Of a DNA stretch of 64,000 nt, positions 17,810 through 26,846 are shown piece by piece. Numbering within the stretch: position 1 is the first letter of the stretch; each line of letters opens with the position of its first letter. A program made the translations under genes and the position numbers. The notes under the pieces are model-generated. The model saw nothing but the letters and a program-made list of their open reading frames with translations, did no database searches and was not told where the DNA came from. Source of the DNA: Aliivibrio finisterrensis_A (GTDB lineage Bacteria > Pseudomonadota > Gammaproteobacteria > Enterobacterales > Vibrionaceae); assembly GCF_004167675.1 (NCBI RefSeq), contig NZ_SEZQ01000003.1; one strand, given 5' to 3'.

Positions 17810-18634
17810 TTGCTCTCGGAAACATTACTAAATAACGAAAACGGCCCAATTCGGTTGTTACAGATAACAGATACGCATTTGTTTGCGCCTGAAGATGGGG
17901 CACTTCTTGGTGTACCTACATTAAAAAGTTTTCAAACTGTGGTTGAACAGGTGCAACAGCGTACGCCAAATTTTGATGCGATTATTGCAACGGGTGACAT
18001 CTCTCAAGATCATACCGTGTCGTCATATCAACATTTTGTTGATGGAATTAAGCCATTAGTAAAGCCATGTTATTGGTTACCAGGTAATCATGACTATAAA
18101 CCTAGTATGGGGGGAGTACTGCCATCCTCTCAAATCCAAGCTTGTGAGCATTTATTTATAGGTCAGCACTGGCAACTAATTATTCTGGATAGCCAAGTGG
18201 TAGGCGTGCCTCATGGAGCATTATCAAAAGAGCAATTAGCTTTACTTGATAGCGTGTTATCCCAAAATCCAGACCGTCATTCCTTAGTGTTATTGCATCA
18301 TCACCCACTGCCTGCGGGTAGCGCATGGCTCGATCAGCATCAGTTAAAAGACAATGATGAATTTTGGAGTGTCGTTGGTCAGCATGACAATGTCAGTGGC
18401 ATTGTATGTGGCCATATTCACCAAGAACTTGACCGTATTGTTAATGGTGCCCGTTTGCTTGCAACGCCTTCAACGTGTGTACAATTTCTTCCAGATTCAG
18501 ATGATTTTGCCTTAGACTCACAAACACCAGGCTGGAGAACGTTGGATTTACTGCCTGATGGAAGAATTGAGACGCAAGTACACCGTTTAGAGAATTGTGA
18601 TTTTTCTGCTGACAGTAATGCTGGAGGCTATTAA
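17810..18634 (+). CDS. cpdA: 3',5'-cyclic AMP phosphodiesterase CpdA
   Basis: Class III metallophosphoesterase that hydrolyses cAMP and so tunes CRP-cAMP regulation. All metal-binding blocks of the family are present in order: ITDTHLF, GDISQDH, GNHD, HHHPLP and GHIHQE. The 274 residues match E. coli CpdA (275). The start is a TTG, with AAGGT upstream. The stop codon is followed directly by the yqiA GTG, indicating coupled translation. Confidence 0.95.
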   Translation: MLSETLLNNENGPIRLLQITDTHLFAPEDGALLGVPTLKSFQTVVEQVQQRTPNFDAIIATGDISQDHTVSSYQHFVDGIKPLVKPCYWLPGNHDYKPSMGGVLPSSQIQACEHLFIGQHWQLIILDSQVVGVPHGALSKEQLALLDSVLSQNPDRHSLVLLHHHPLPAGSAWLDQHQLKDNDEFWSVVGQHDNVSGIVCGHIHQELDRIVNGARLLATPSTCVQFLPDSDDFALDSQTPGWRTLDLLPDGRIETQVHRLENCDFSADSNAGGY

Positions 18635-19219
18635 GTGAAAAAGCCAAGCTTACTCTTATATATTCATGGGTTTAACAGCTCACCGTTATCCCATAAAGCG
18701 CAAGTCATGACTCGTTATTGTGAAGCGCAACGTCCAGACATTAAAGTGATAACACCTCGATTACCTTCTTATCCAAAAGAAGCCGCTCAGTATTTAACTC
18801 AACTGGTTGAAAAGTACCAAACTGACTACCAAATAGGTTTAGTTGGCAGTTCGCTAGGTGGGTATTTATCAACATGGTTAAACCATCGCTATGGATTAAA
18901 AGCGGTGTTAATTAATCCAGCCGTGAAGCCTTATGAGTTGCTTGAGGATTATTTAGGAACTCAAGTGAACCCGTATACACAAGAAGAGTACTTCCTTGAA
19001 GAAAAACACATGAAAGAACTCTTTTCATTGCGTGTTGATTTGATTGATACCCCGAGCTCTTTGTGGTTATTACAGCAAGAAGGCGATGAAGTGCTTGATT
19101 ATCGACAAGCGGTAGACAAATATTCAGCCTGTAAGCAAACAATAGAAAAAGACGGCGACCACAGTTTTGTTGATTTTGAGCGTTATCCTGAACAAATTAT
19201 TCAATTTCTAAATTTATAG
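18635..19219 (+). CDS. yqiA: Alpha/beta hydrolase esterase YqiA
   Basis: A 194-residue UPF0227 esterase. It begins with a GTG immediately after the cpdA stop. The nucleophile elbow GSSLGG gives the catalytic serine, HGFNS gives the oxyanion region, and GDEVLDY with a later GDHSF supply the expected aspartate and histidine. E. coli YqiA hydrolyses short-chain acyl esters in vitro; its natural substrate is unknown. The order cpdA-yqiA-parE is conserved with E. coli. Confidence 0.93.
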   Translation: MKKPSLLLYIHGFNSSPLSHKAQVMTRYCEAQRPDIKVITPRLPSYPKEAAQYLTQLVEKYQTDYQIGLVGSSLGGYLSTWLNHRYGLKAVLINPAVKPYELLEDYLGTQVNPYTQEEYFLEEKHMKELFSLRVDLIDTPSSLWLLQQEGDEVLDYRQAVDKYSACKQTIEKDGDHSFVDFERYPEQIIQFLNL

Positions 19220-19362
19220 TTACCGTTTCTCTACGATAGAGACACAGTATCTATACAATCTTTAATACAAAGCCACATATTTAGAGTGGAATAGGGGCGT
19301 TTGCTTGACTTTCCTCTCTCCCTTTCAGACTATGTGACAAATTTTAAGAAGCCTTCCGAGAT

Positions 19363-21243
19363 ATGACTGAACAATATAATGCAGGAGCCATTGAGGTTCT
19401 AAATGGCCTTGAGCCCGTTCGTCGCCGTCCTGGTATGTATACCGACACTGTTCGCCCAAACCATTTGGGCCAAGAAGTTATTGATAACAGTGTTGATGAA
19501 GCGTTAGCCGGACACGCGAAAAAAGTTGAAGTAATTTTACATGCCGATCAATCACTTGAAGTTATTGATGATGGGCGTGGTATGCCTGTTGATATCCATC
19601 CAGTAGAAAAAGTATCAGGCGTTGAACTTATTTTATGTAAGTTACACGCGGGTGGTAAATTCTCAGGTAAAAACTACGAATTCTCAGGCGGCTTGCATGG
19701 GGTTGGTATCTCTGTCGTAAACGCCCTTTCAAAACGCGTCGAAGTTACTGTCCGTCGTGATGGGCAAATATATGAAATTGCGTTTGAACACGGTGAAAAA
19801 GTATCGGACTTAACGGTAACGGGCACTTGTGGTCGCCGTAATCGCGGTACCAGTGTTCATTTCTGGCCTGATACAAGCTATTTTGATTCAGCAAAATTCT
19901 CGGTTAGCCGTCTGATTAATAATTTAAAAGCGAAAGCAGTACTTTGCCCTGGCTTAGAAATTGTTTTTAAAGACAAAGTCAACGATAAAGAGCATCAATG
20001 GTGTTATGAAGATGGTCTTAAAGATTATCTATTAGAGGGCGTTAGTGGTTATACATTATTGCCTGAAGACCCATTTACTGGCGCATTCTTAGGTAAAGGC
20101 GAAGCCGCTGATTGGGCCGTAACTTGGTTGCCTGAAGGCGGAGAACTTGTTTCTGAAAGCTATGTAAACCTTATCCCTACCGCTCAAGGTGGTACGCACG
20201 TCAATGGCATGCGCCAAGGTCTTTTAGATGCAATGCGTGAATTCTGTGAGTTCCGAAACTTATTACCACGTGGTGTAAAATTAACTGCGGATGATATTTG
20301 GGATCGTTGTGCTTACGTGTTGTCGGTTAAAATGCAAGATCCTCAGTTTGCAGGCCAAACTAAAGAGCGTTTATCTTCACGTCAATGTGCTGCATTTGTT
20401 TCTGGTGTTGTGAAAGATGCATTCAGCTTATGGTTGAATGAAAAACCACAAATAGCAGAATTGATTGCCGAAGCTTGTATTGCTAATGCACACCGTCGTA
20501 TGCGAGCGGCTAAGAAAGTCGTTCGTAAGAAGATTGCATCAGGTCCAACACTGCCTGGTAAATTGACAGACTGTTCAATTCAAGATTTAGCTCGCACCGA
20601 ACTTTTCTTAGTGGAAGGGGACTCGGCGGGTGGTTCTGCGAAACAAGCGCGTGATCGTGAATTCCAAGCGGTAATGCCACTGCGTGGTAAGATTTTAAAC
20701 ACATGGGAAGTCTCTGCAGACCAAGTTTTAGCATCTCAAGAAGTTCACAATATTTCTGTCGCGTTAGGTATTGACCCTGACTCAGATGATTTATCAGGGT
20801 TACGTTACGGTAAAGTATGTATCCTTGCCGATGCCGATTCAGATGGTCTTCACATTGCGACTCTTCTATGTGCGCTATATCTGAAGCACTTCTCTTCTTT
20901 AGTTCGTGCTGGACACGTTTATGTAGCCATGCCGCCACTGTATCGTATTGACTGTGGTAAAGAGGTCTTTTATGCCCTTGATGAAGCAGAAAAAGAAGGC
21001 GTGTTAGATCGTTTAAGTAATAAGCGTGCAAAAATTAACGTGCAACGATTTAAAGGATTGGGTGAGATGAACCCACTTCAACTTCGCGAAACAACAATGG
21101 ATCCAAATACTCGTCGCTTGGTGCAATTAACCATTGATGATGATGAAAAGACCAATGAAATGATGGACATGCTTTTAGGCAAGAAACGTGCAGACGATCG
21201 TCGTGCTTGGCTACAATCTAACGGCGATCAGGCAGAGGTATAA
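19363..21243 (+). CDS. parE: DNA topoisomerase IV subunit B
   Basis: ATPase and TOPRIM subunit of the chromosome decatenase. The 626-residue length is usual. GHKL ATP-binding motifs are visible: DNSVDEALAGH near residue 45, VIDDGRGMPVD, and GGLHGVG. The TOPRIM domain has EGDSAGGSAKQARDR and the DADSDG metal-binding aspartates. The parC start is 3 bases after the stop, so subunits are translated from one message. A candidate promoter with TTGACT near 19304 lies in the 143-base gap after yqiA. Confidence 0.97.
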   Translation: MTEQYNAGAIEVLNGLEPVRRRPGMYTDTVRPNHLGQEVIDNSVDEALAGHAKKVEVILHADQSLEVIDDGRGMPVDIHPVEKVSGVELILCKLHAGGKFSGKNYEFSGGLHGVGISVVNALSKRVEVTVRRDGQIYEIAFEHGEKVSDLTVTGTCGRRNRGTSVHFWPDTSYFDSAKFSVSRLINNLKAKAVLCPGLEIVFKDKVNDKEHQWCYEDGLKDYLLEGVSGYTLLPEDPFTGAFLGKGEAADWAVTWLPEGGELVSESYVNLIPTAQGGTHVNGMRQGLLDAMREFCEFRNLLPRGVKLTADDIWDRCAYVLSVKMQDPQFAGQTKERLSSRQCAAFVSGVVKDAFSLWLNEKPQIAELIAEACIANAHRRMRAAKKVVRKKIASGPTLPGKLTDCSIQDLARTELFLVEGDSAGGSAKQARDREFQAVMPLRGKILNTWEVSADQVLASQEVHNISVALGIDPDSDDLSGLRYGKVCILADADSDGLHIATLLCALYLKHFSSLVRAGHVYVAMPPLYRIDCGKEVFYALDEAEKEGVLDRLSNKRAKINVQRFKGLGEMNPLQLRETTMDPNTRRLVQLTIDDDEKTNEMMDMLLGKKRADDRRAWLQSNGDQAEV

Positions 21244-21246
21244 CAA

Positions 21247-23520
21247 ATGAGTGCAGAAATGTCCTTAGAAGGTGTTGAACAACTTCCGTTGCGCAAGTTT
21301 ACAGAAGACGCTTATCTAAATTATTCCATGTACGTAATCATGGATCGTGCATTACCTTACATTGGTGATGGCTTGAAACCAGTGCAACGTCGTATTATTT
21401 ATGCGATGTCAGAGCTGGGTTTATCTGCGAATGCAAAATACAAAAAATCAGCACGTACGGTTGGTGATGTATTAGGTAAATACCACCCACACGGTGACTC
21501 TGCGTGTTATGAAGCGATGGTATTGATGGCTCAGCCTTTCTCTTACCGATACCCATTGGTAGATGGTCAGGGTAACTGGGGTGCGCCGGATGACCCGAAA
21601 TCGTTCGCCGCAATGCGTTATACCGAATCAAAATTATCAAAGTTTGCTGATGTCTTACTTGGTGAGATAAGCCAAGGTACGGTTGAATGGCAGCCAAACT
21701 TTGATGGTACGATGAAAGAGCCTAAGATCTTACCTGCTCGCCTTCCTCACATATTGCTGAATGGCATCATGGGTATCGCGGTTGGTATGGCGACGGATAT
21801 TCCTCCTCATAATGTGCGTGAAGTTGCGAATGCGACGGTGCATTTATTGGACAATCCAAAAGCAGATTTAGATCAAGTTATGGATTTCATTCAGGGGCCT
21901 GATTACCCAACTGAAGCTGAAATTATTTCATCTCATACCGATATTAAGAAGATCTACCGTACTGGTCGTGGCAGCATTAAAATGCGTGCAGTGTGGCATA
22001 AAGAAGGCAGCGATATCGTTATTACTGCATTACCACACCAAGTGTCAGGCAGTAAGTTATTAGAACAAATTGCAAGTCAAATGCGAGCGAAGAAACTACC
22101 AATGGTAGACGATCTTCGTGATGAGTCAGATCATGAGAACCCGACGCGTATCGTGATTGTTCCACGCTCAAATCGTATTGAAGCTGAACCGTTAATGAAC
22201 CACCTATTTGCTTCTACGGATCTTGAAAAAAGCTTCCGTGTGAACCTAAATATGATTGGTTTGGATTTACGTCCGCAAGTTAAAGGCTTAGTTAGCATTC
22301 TTAATGAGTGGATTGAATTCCGTCGCACGACGGTTCGTAAGCGTTTACAGCATCGTCTTGATAAAATCTTAGCGCGTTTGCATATTTTAGATGGTCTATT
22401 GGCTGCGTATTTGAATATCGATGAAGTTATCGAAATCATTCGTACCGAAGATGAACCAAAACACGAGCTAATGACACGCTTTGATTTAACTGAAATTCAA
22501 GCGGAAGCCATCTTAGAGATTAAACTTCGCCAGTTAGCAAAACTGGAAGAAATTAAGATCCGTGGTGAGCAAGATGAGTTAGCGAAAGAACGAGATCAAA
22601 TTGAGACGTTATTAGGTTCTGAGCGTCGTCTAAATACGTTAATTAAGAAAGAAATCTTAGCGGACGCTGAGAAGTTTGGTGATGATCGTCGCTCTCCATT
22701 GGTTGAGCGTGAAGAAGCGAAAGCATTAACAGAGCGTGATTTAATTCCAAGCGAAACGATTACGGTTGTTCTTTCTGATAAAGGTTGGATCCGTCATGCG
22801 AAAGGGCATGACGTTGACCCAACAACCTTAAACTATAAGTCGGGTGATAAATACCTAGCTCATGCTCGTGGTAAGAGTAATGCTCCTGCGGTATTTATGG
22901 GTAGCAACGGCCGAAGTTACGCATTGGAATCACATACTTTGCCTTCAGCAAGAAGCCAAGGCGAGCCTATTACGGGTCGCTTGAATATCACAGCTGGCAG
23001 TCAAATTACTCATGTAGTTATGGGAGAAGAAGAGCAAACATGGCTAATCAGTTCAGATGCGGGTTATGGTTTTGTTTGTAAGGGATCTGACTTACTGTCT
23101 AAAAATAAGAATGGTAAAGCGCTACTAACGCTACCTGAAAATGCTCAAGTTATGCCGCCAGAAACGGTGTTAGATTTGGACAATGATGAGATTTTAGCAA
23201 TCACCAATGAAGGCCGAATGCTTCTGTTCCCTATTAAAGATTTACCGCAACTAGGTAAAGGTAAAGGGAATAAGATCATCAATATTCCAGCAGCGCGTTC
23301 GAAGTCTCGTGAAGAGTTCTTGTCTCACTTATTACCACTGCCTCAAGGTGCAACTATTACCCTGTATGCGGGCAAGCGTAAGTTAGGGTTGAAACCTACG
23401 GATTTGGATAACTTCCGTGGTGAGCGTGGTCGTCGTGGTAGCTTATTACCAAGAGGTCTGCAACGAGTGACTCGCATTGATATTAATGGTGAGTGCACGG
23501 TAACTGAAGAGAGTGAATAA
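21247..23520 (+). CDS. parC: DNA topoisomerase IV subunit A
   Basis: Breakage-reunion subunit of topoisomerase IV. It has 757 residues. The catalytic tyrosine is Y125 in AAMRYTESKL. The quinolone-determining segment reads HPHGDSACYE with serine at 85 and glutamate at 89 (E. coli S80 and E84), so the sequence is of the sensitive type. The C-terminal beta-pinwheel domain occupies about residues 490-745 and lacks a GyrA box, which separates ParC from GyrA. Cotranscribed with parE and ended by a strong terminator. Confidence 0.97.
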   Translation: MSAEMSLEGVEQLPLRKFTEDAYLNYSMYVIMDRALPYIGDGLKPVQRRIIYAMSELGLSANAKYKKSARTVGDVLGKYHPHGDSACYEAMVLMAQPFSYRYPLVDGQGNWGAPDDPKSFAAMRYTESKLSKFADVLLGEISQGTVEWQPNFDGTMKEPKILPARLPHILLNGIMGIAVGMATDIPPHNVREVANATVHLLDNPKADLDQVMDFIQGPDYPTEAEIISSHTDIKKIYRTGRGSIKMRAVWHKEGSDIVITALPHQVSGSKLLEQIASQMRAKKLPMVDDLRDESDHENPTRIVIVPRSNRIEAEPLMNHLFASTDLEKSFRVNLNMIGLDLRPQVKGLVSILNEWIEFRRTTVRKRLQHRLDKILARLHILDGLLAAYLNIDEVIEIIRTEDEPKHELMTRFDLTEIQAEAILEIKLRQLAKLEEIKIRGEQDELAKERDQIETLLGSERRLNTLIKKEILADAEKFGDDRRSPLVEREEAKALTERDLIPSETITVVLSDKGWIRHAKGHDVDPTTLNYKSGDKYLAHARGKSNAPAVFMGSNGRSYALESHTLPSARSQGEPITGRLNITAGSQITHVVMGEEEQTWLISSDAGYGFVCKGSDLLSKNKNGKALLTLPENAQVMPPETVLDLDNDEILAITNEGRMLLFPIKDLPQLGKGKGNKIINIPAARSKSREEFLSHLLPLPQGATITLYAGKRKLGLKPTDLDNFRGERGRRGSLLPRGLQRVTRIDINGECTVTEESE

Positions 23521-23541
23521 TCTTTAGTTGTTTTTCGATAT

Positions 23542-23574
23542 AAAAATAGCGCATGGTGAATGCGCTATTTTTTT
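23542..23574. terminator. Bidirectional terminator between parC and degS
   Basis: AAAAATAGCGCAT (23542-23554) and ATGCGCTATTTTT (23560-23572) form a 13-bp perfect stem with a 5-base loop. T runs serve both convergent genes. Confidence 0.87.
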
Positions 23575-23596
23575 ATGTCGCTAGTATTGAAGTTGA

Positions 23597-24664
23597 TCAG
23601 TTTGAAGGATCTTCAGCAATGGTAACTTTAATCGTCTTCGCTTTGCCCTTACGAATAATATCAACATCGACTTCAGTTTCTGGGCGTAACTCGGTCACAA
23701 TATCCGTAACATTTTGTCGATTAATGACACTTTTCCCATCAATACTCGTAATAATATCTTGAGTTATGATCCCTGCTTTTTCTGCCGGGCTATTTGGTGC
23801 AACGCCTAAAACTAAAATACCATTAATGTTATCTGCATTCATTAAGCGAGCCATTGCCGGGTTGATATCTCGGCCATCAATGCCTATATAACCACGAATA
23901 ACTTGTCCATCTGCAATTAAGCGGCGCATGATTTTATCAGCCAGAGCATAAGGAATAGCAAATGAAATTCCATAGGTTTCAAGCTCAGTTGCCTGCTGGA
24001 AAGAGGCGGTATTAATACCAACTAGCTCTCCCCGTGTATTCACTAGGGCGCCACCTGAGTTGCCTCTATTAATTGCAGCGTCGGTTTGGATTAAACCTTG
24101 TGTTCCATCAGAGCTTAATGCCGCGCGGCCAGTTGCTGAAATAATACCAAACGTGGTGGTTTGTCCTAAATTATAGGGATTACCGATAGCAAGAACCACA
24201 TCACCAATATCTGCTTGATAGCTTGGATTTAATGGGATAACAGGAAGGTTAGTGTCTTTAATTTGTAATACGGCTAAATCAGTACGCTTATCTTTACCAA
24301 TTAACTGAGAGTTAAATAAGCGGCCATCTTGCAGAGCTACAATCACTTGATCAGCATCGGCAACCACATGATAGTTTGTAATTATATAGCCTTTATCACT
24401 TACAATAACGCCAGAACCTAAACCTTCTGTATCTAAACGAAGGCGGTCTTCATTATTGTATTTTCGGCTATAAATATTCACAACCGCAGGTGCCGCTCGA
24501 CGAACTGCATAATTAAATGAGATTTGATTACTTATTTGCTGTGGGGCTTGGTTTGTTTGAAGTTGCTCTGTCGTAATGGATGAGCGAAGATTAGGGAATG
24601 CAAATAGCAGAACGGCAGCGGTCGCTGTTCCGATAATAGCTGAGCGCAATAAGAATGAAAGCAT
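23597..24664 (-). CDS. degS: Site-1 protease DegS
   Basis: Inner-membrane serine protease that senses misfolded porin C-termini and cuts RseA to start the sigma-E response. It has 355 residues with an N-terminal anchor at about 6-24, a trypsin-like domain with the triad H99 (TNYHVV), D129 and S203 (GNSGG), and a single C-terminal PDZ domain, the arrangement that separates DegS from DegQ/DegP. It lies downstream of degQ on the same strand with a 118-base gap that contains a hairpin. Gene order is as in E. coli. Confidence 0.96.
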   Translation of the reverse strand: MLSFLLRSAIIGTATAAVLLFAFPNLRSSITTEQLQTNQAPQQISNQISFNYAVRRAAPAVVNIYSRKYNNEDRLRLDTEGLGSGVIVSDKGYIITNYHVVADADQVIVALQDGRLFNSQLIGKDKRTDLAVLQIKDTNLPVIPLNPSYQADIGDVVLAIGNPYNLGQTTTFGIISATGRAALSSDGTQGLIQTDAAINRGNSGGALVNTRGELVGINTASFQQATELETYGISFAIPYALADKIMRRLIADGQVIRGYIGIDGRDINPAMARLMNADNINGILVLGVAPNSPAEKAGIITQDIITSIDGKSVINRQNVTDIVTELRPETEVDVDIIRKGKAKTIKVTIAEDPSN

Positions 24665-24736
24665 TGCCTTCCTAACCTTTAAAAATCATAAAATAGTGGG
24701 CTAGGATAACATTGAACGTTTAAAAAAAGTAGATGT

Positions 24737-24773
24737 GAGAATAAGCGCTCACCTGAACACTTATTCTCTTTTT
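24737..24773. other. Hairpin between degQ and degS
   Basis: GAGAATAAG (24737-24745) and CTTATTCTC (24760-24768) form a perfect 9-bp stem. A T run follows only on the plus strand, yet both flanking genes read leftward. It may be an intercistronic mRNA hairpin or end antisense transcription. Confidence 0.45.
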
Positions 24774-24782
24774 AGGCTTTAA

Positions 24783-26150
24783 TTATTTAATCACAAGGTA
24801 AAGCGTTTGCTCTCCACGCTGAATATTAAGAGCAAGTACCGGTGGTTTATCTTCTAATAGCTTTCTAAAGTGTTGTAAATTAGTCACGCGGCTTCGGTTA
24901 ATACCAATAATGATATCTCCTTTTTGTAAACCATAACGTTGAGCCATAGATCCCTTTTGAATACTGCTAATTTTCACGCCTTTAACAGGATCCGAATGGG
25001 ATGTATTTTCTAGTTCGGCGCCTTTTAAACCATCATGCAGTTTTTCGGCTTTCGCTTTTACTTGTTCCGCTTCTTTTAGTGTCGCTGTGACGGTTTTTTC
25101 TTTTCCATCACGGATTAGCCCTAAGGTCACTTTTTTACCCGCACCTAGAGTGGCGACTTTAGCGCGTAATTCACCAAAGGTTTGAATTTTTTTACCGTTA
25201 ATCGATATAAGAATATCACCCGCTTTAATTCCTGCTTTATCTGCTGCGCTTTCTGGTATTACTTGACTAACAAAGGCACCGTGATTGGTGTCGTAATCAA
25301 AGGCCTCTGCCAATTCAGCAGTAAGCTCTCCACCCTGAACGCCAAGTATGCCGCGTTTTACATGACCAAATTCTAAAATTTGCTCTGATAAATTACGAAC
25401 CATATTGGATGGAATAGCAAATCCAATCCCTACATTACCGCCATTCGGTCCTAAAATAGCCGTATTAATACCAATAAGTTCACCATTCAAATTCACCAGT
25501 GCGCCACCGGAGTTGCCGCTGTTGATTGCTGCATCGGTTTGAATAAAGTTTTCAAAATTATCGAGGTTTAATCCACTACGTCCAAGGGCTGAAACAATGC
25601 CTGAGGTCACGGTTTGCCCTAAACCAAATGGGTTACCTATTGCAACGCTAAAGTCTCCAACTCGTAGATTATCAGAATCAGCTAATTGGATTTGAGTTAG
25701 GTTTTTGGCTTCTTCTAGCTTTAATAAAGCAATATCGGACATTTCATCACTGCCAATCAATTCAGCAGTGTATTCACGACCATCATGCAATTGAACAAGG
25801 ATTTCTTTCGCACTGTTAATAACGTGATGGTTCGTTACGATATAGCCTTTTTTAGCATCAACGATGACACCAGAACCAAGACCTCTAAATGGTCGCTCTT
25901 GAACTTGTTCAGCAGGGAAGTCTGGCCCTAAAAAGAAACGAAACTGCTCAGGTATATGTTGTTTTGATACTTGAGTTCCAGAAACGGAGATACTGACTAC
26001 TGCTGGTGTGATTTTTTCCAGCATAGGTGCAAGGCTAGGCAGTTGCTTAGAGTTGACCGAAAGGGGTAAGGCCGCTTGAGATTGAATAGGGGTAAGAATT
26101 GCACTGATGCTTAAAGTTAAAGCACCTAAAACAAGCAAAGGCTTTTTCAT
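24783..26150 (-). CDS. degQ: Periplasmic serine protease DegQ
   Basis: Periplasmic HtrA-family protease and chaperone. The start at 26150 (MKKPLLVLGAL) gives a clean signal peptide of about 27 residues (SQA-ALPL) and 455 residues in all, the same length as E. coli DegQ. An upstream in-frame start at 26195 would place 15 extra residues before the signal. Triad H109 (TNHHVI), D139 and S214 (GNSGG), followed by two PDZ domains. DegP is the alternative name, but pairing with degS and the short LA loop favour DegQ. Confidence 0.93.
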   Translation of the reverse strand: MKKPLLVLGALTLSISAILTPIQSQAALPLSVNSKQLPSLAPMLEKITPAVVSISVSGTQVSKQHIPEQFRFFLGPDFPAEQVQERPFRGLGSGVIVDAKKGYIVTNHHVINSAKEILVQLHDGREYTAELIGSDEMSDIALLKLEEAKNLTQIQLADSDNLRVGDFSVAIGNPFGLGQTVTSGIVSALGRSGLNLDNFENFIQTDAAINSGNSGGALVNLNGELIGINTAILGPNGGNVGIGFAIPSNMVRNLSEQILEFGHVKRGILGVQGGELTAELAEAFDYDTNHGAFVSQVIPESAADKAGIKAGDILISINGKKIQTFGELRAKVATLGAGKKVTLGLIRDGKEKTVTATLKEAEQVKAKAEKLHDGLKGAELENTSHSDPVKGVKISSIQKGSMAQRYGLQKGDIIIGINRSRVTNLQHFRKLLEDKPPVLALNIQRGEQTLYLVIK

Positions 26151-26229
26151 CGATAATGTACTCTTAGTTAAACAAAGTGTACTTATTCGACTCAAAAGCC
26201 TTTATAAAAGTTCATAGTAAATGCAAATT

Positions 26230-26685
26230 TTAAGCGATTTTATCTTCTTTTTTTGCGCTTACATCGCTAAGTGGTTCATCTTTTAATAAGCCACTTGCAC
26301 CATTCGCATAGTCTTTTGGTGGGCTATTAATTTCATCTTTTACATGAGCCATTTTTTTATTTAACTCTGGTGAAAGAGTCATCTCATCCAAGCGAGCTGA
26401 GAATGGATTATCTTGCTCTGGTAAGTTTGGCATTAATTCTTTAGATGTTGACGCCATGTGGTCATACATTTTATTAAAATCTTTTGCTAATGCTTCTAGC
26501 ATGGTGGCACTTGTCGCGAAATGGTCCACCAACTCTTGACGATACTGTTCCAACTCATACTTAGATTTTTCTAAATCTTGTTTTAATGATTTTTGGTCTT
26601 TGATACTAGGAACTGTAAAACGAGAAATCATAAAGCCAATGGTGATACCAATAGCTAAGCCAATTAAAGCGTATGTCCACGCCAT
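26230..26685 (-). CDS. zapG: Cell division / envelope protein ZapG (YhcB, DUF1043)
   Basis: A 151-residue inner-membrane protein with one N-terminal helix (about residues 3-22), then a cytoplasmic coiled coil (about 28-100) and a disordered polar tail. This matches DUF1043, E. coli YhcB, linked genetically to divisome and cell-width control and later named ZapG. It lies upstream of degQ and divergent from zapE, as in E. coli (yhcB/yhcM). Confidence 0.9.
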   Translation of the reverse strand: MAWTYALIGLAIGITIGFMISRFTVPSIKDQKSLKQDLEKSKYELEQYRQELVDHFATSATMLEALAKDFNKMYDHMASTSKELMPNLPEQDNPFSARLDEMTLSPELNKKMAHVKDEINSPPKDYANGASGLLKDEPLSDVSAKKEDKIA

Positions 26686-26725
26686 GAAGTACTCCTTACC
26701 GTTTTTATTAATATGGGTCGACTTA

Positions 26726-26761
26726 ATACTAATCTTATTAACTGCATATTCAGATTGGTAT
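26726..26761. repeat. Small palindrome ATACTAATC / GATTGGTAT
   Basis: ATACTAATC (26726-26734) and GATTGGTAT (26753-26761) are inverted with one mismatch around 18 bases, in the zapG-zapE divergent gap. The right arm is identical to the right end of the element at 33369-33531. It may be a remnant or solo copy, or it may be promoter-associated. Confidence 0.4.
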
Positions 26762-26846
26762 AACTGTGAGTTAGCCCACTCATAGTGTGAGTTGAGAACA
26801 TGCTACTATGAAGGCAGTCAATCAACAAAAGAAAAGATTAAAAGTG

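Noticed and set aside
19304..19332. TTGACT ... GACTAT as a parE promoter
   Set aside because: The -10 is too weak for a separate feature; parE may also be read from the yqiA operon.
26808..26846. Upstream start for zapE giving 13 more residues
   Set aside because: No better ribosome binding site, and the MTPLEKYQ start fits the family length.
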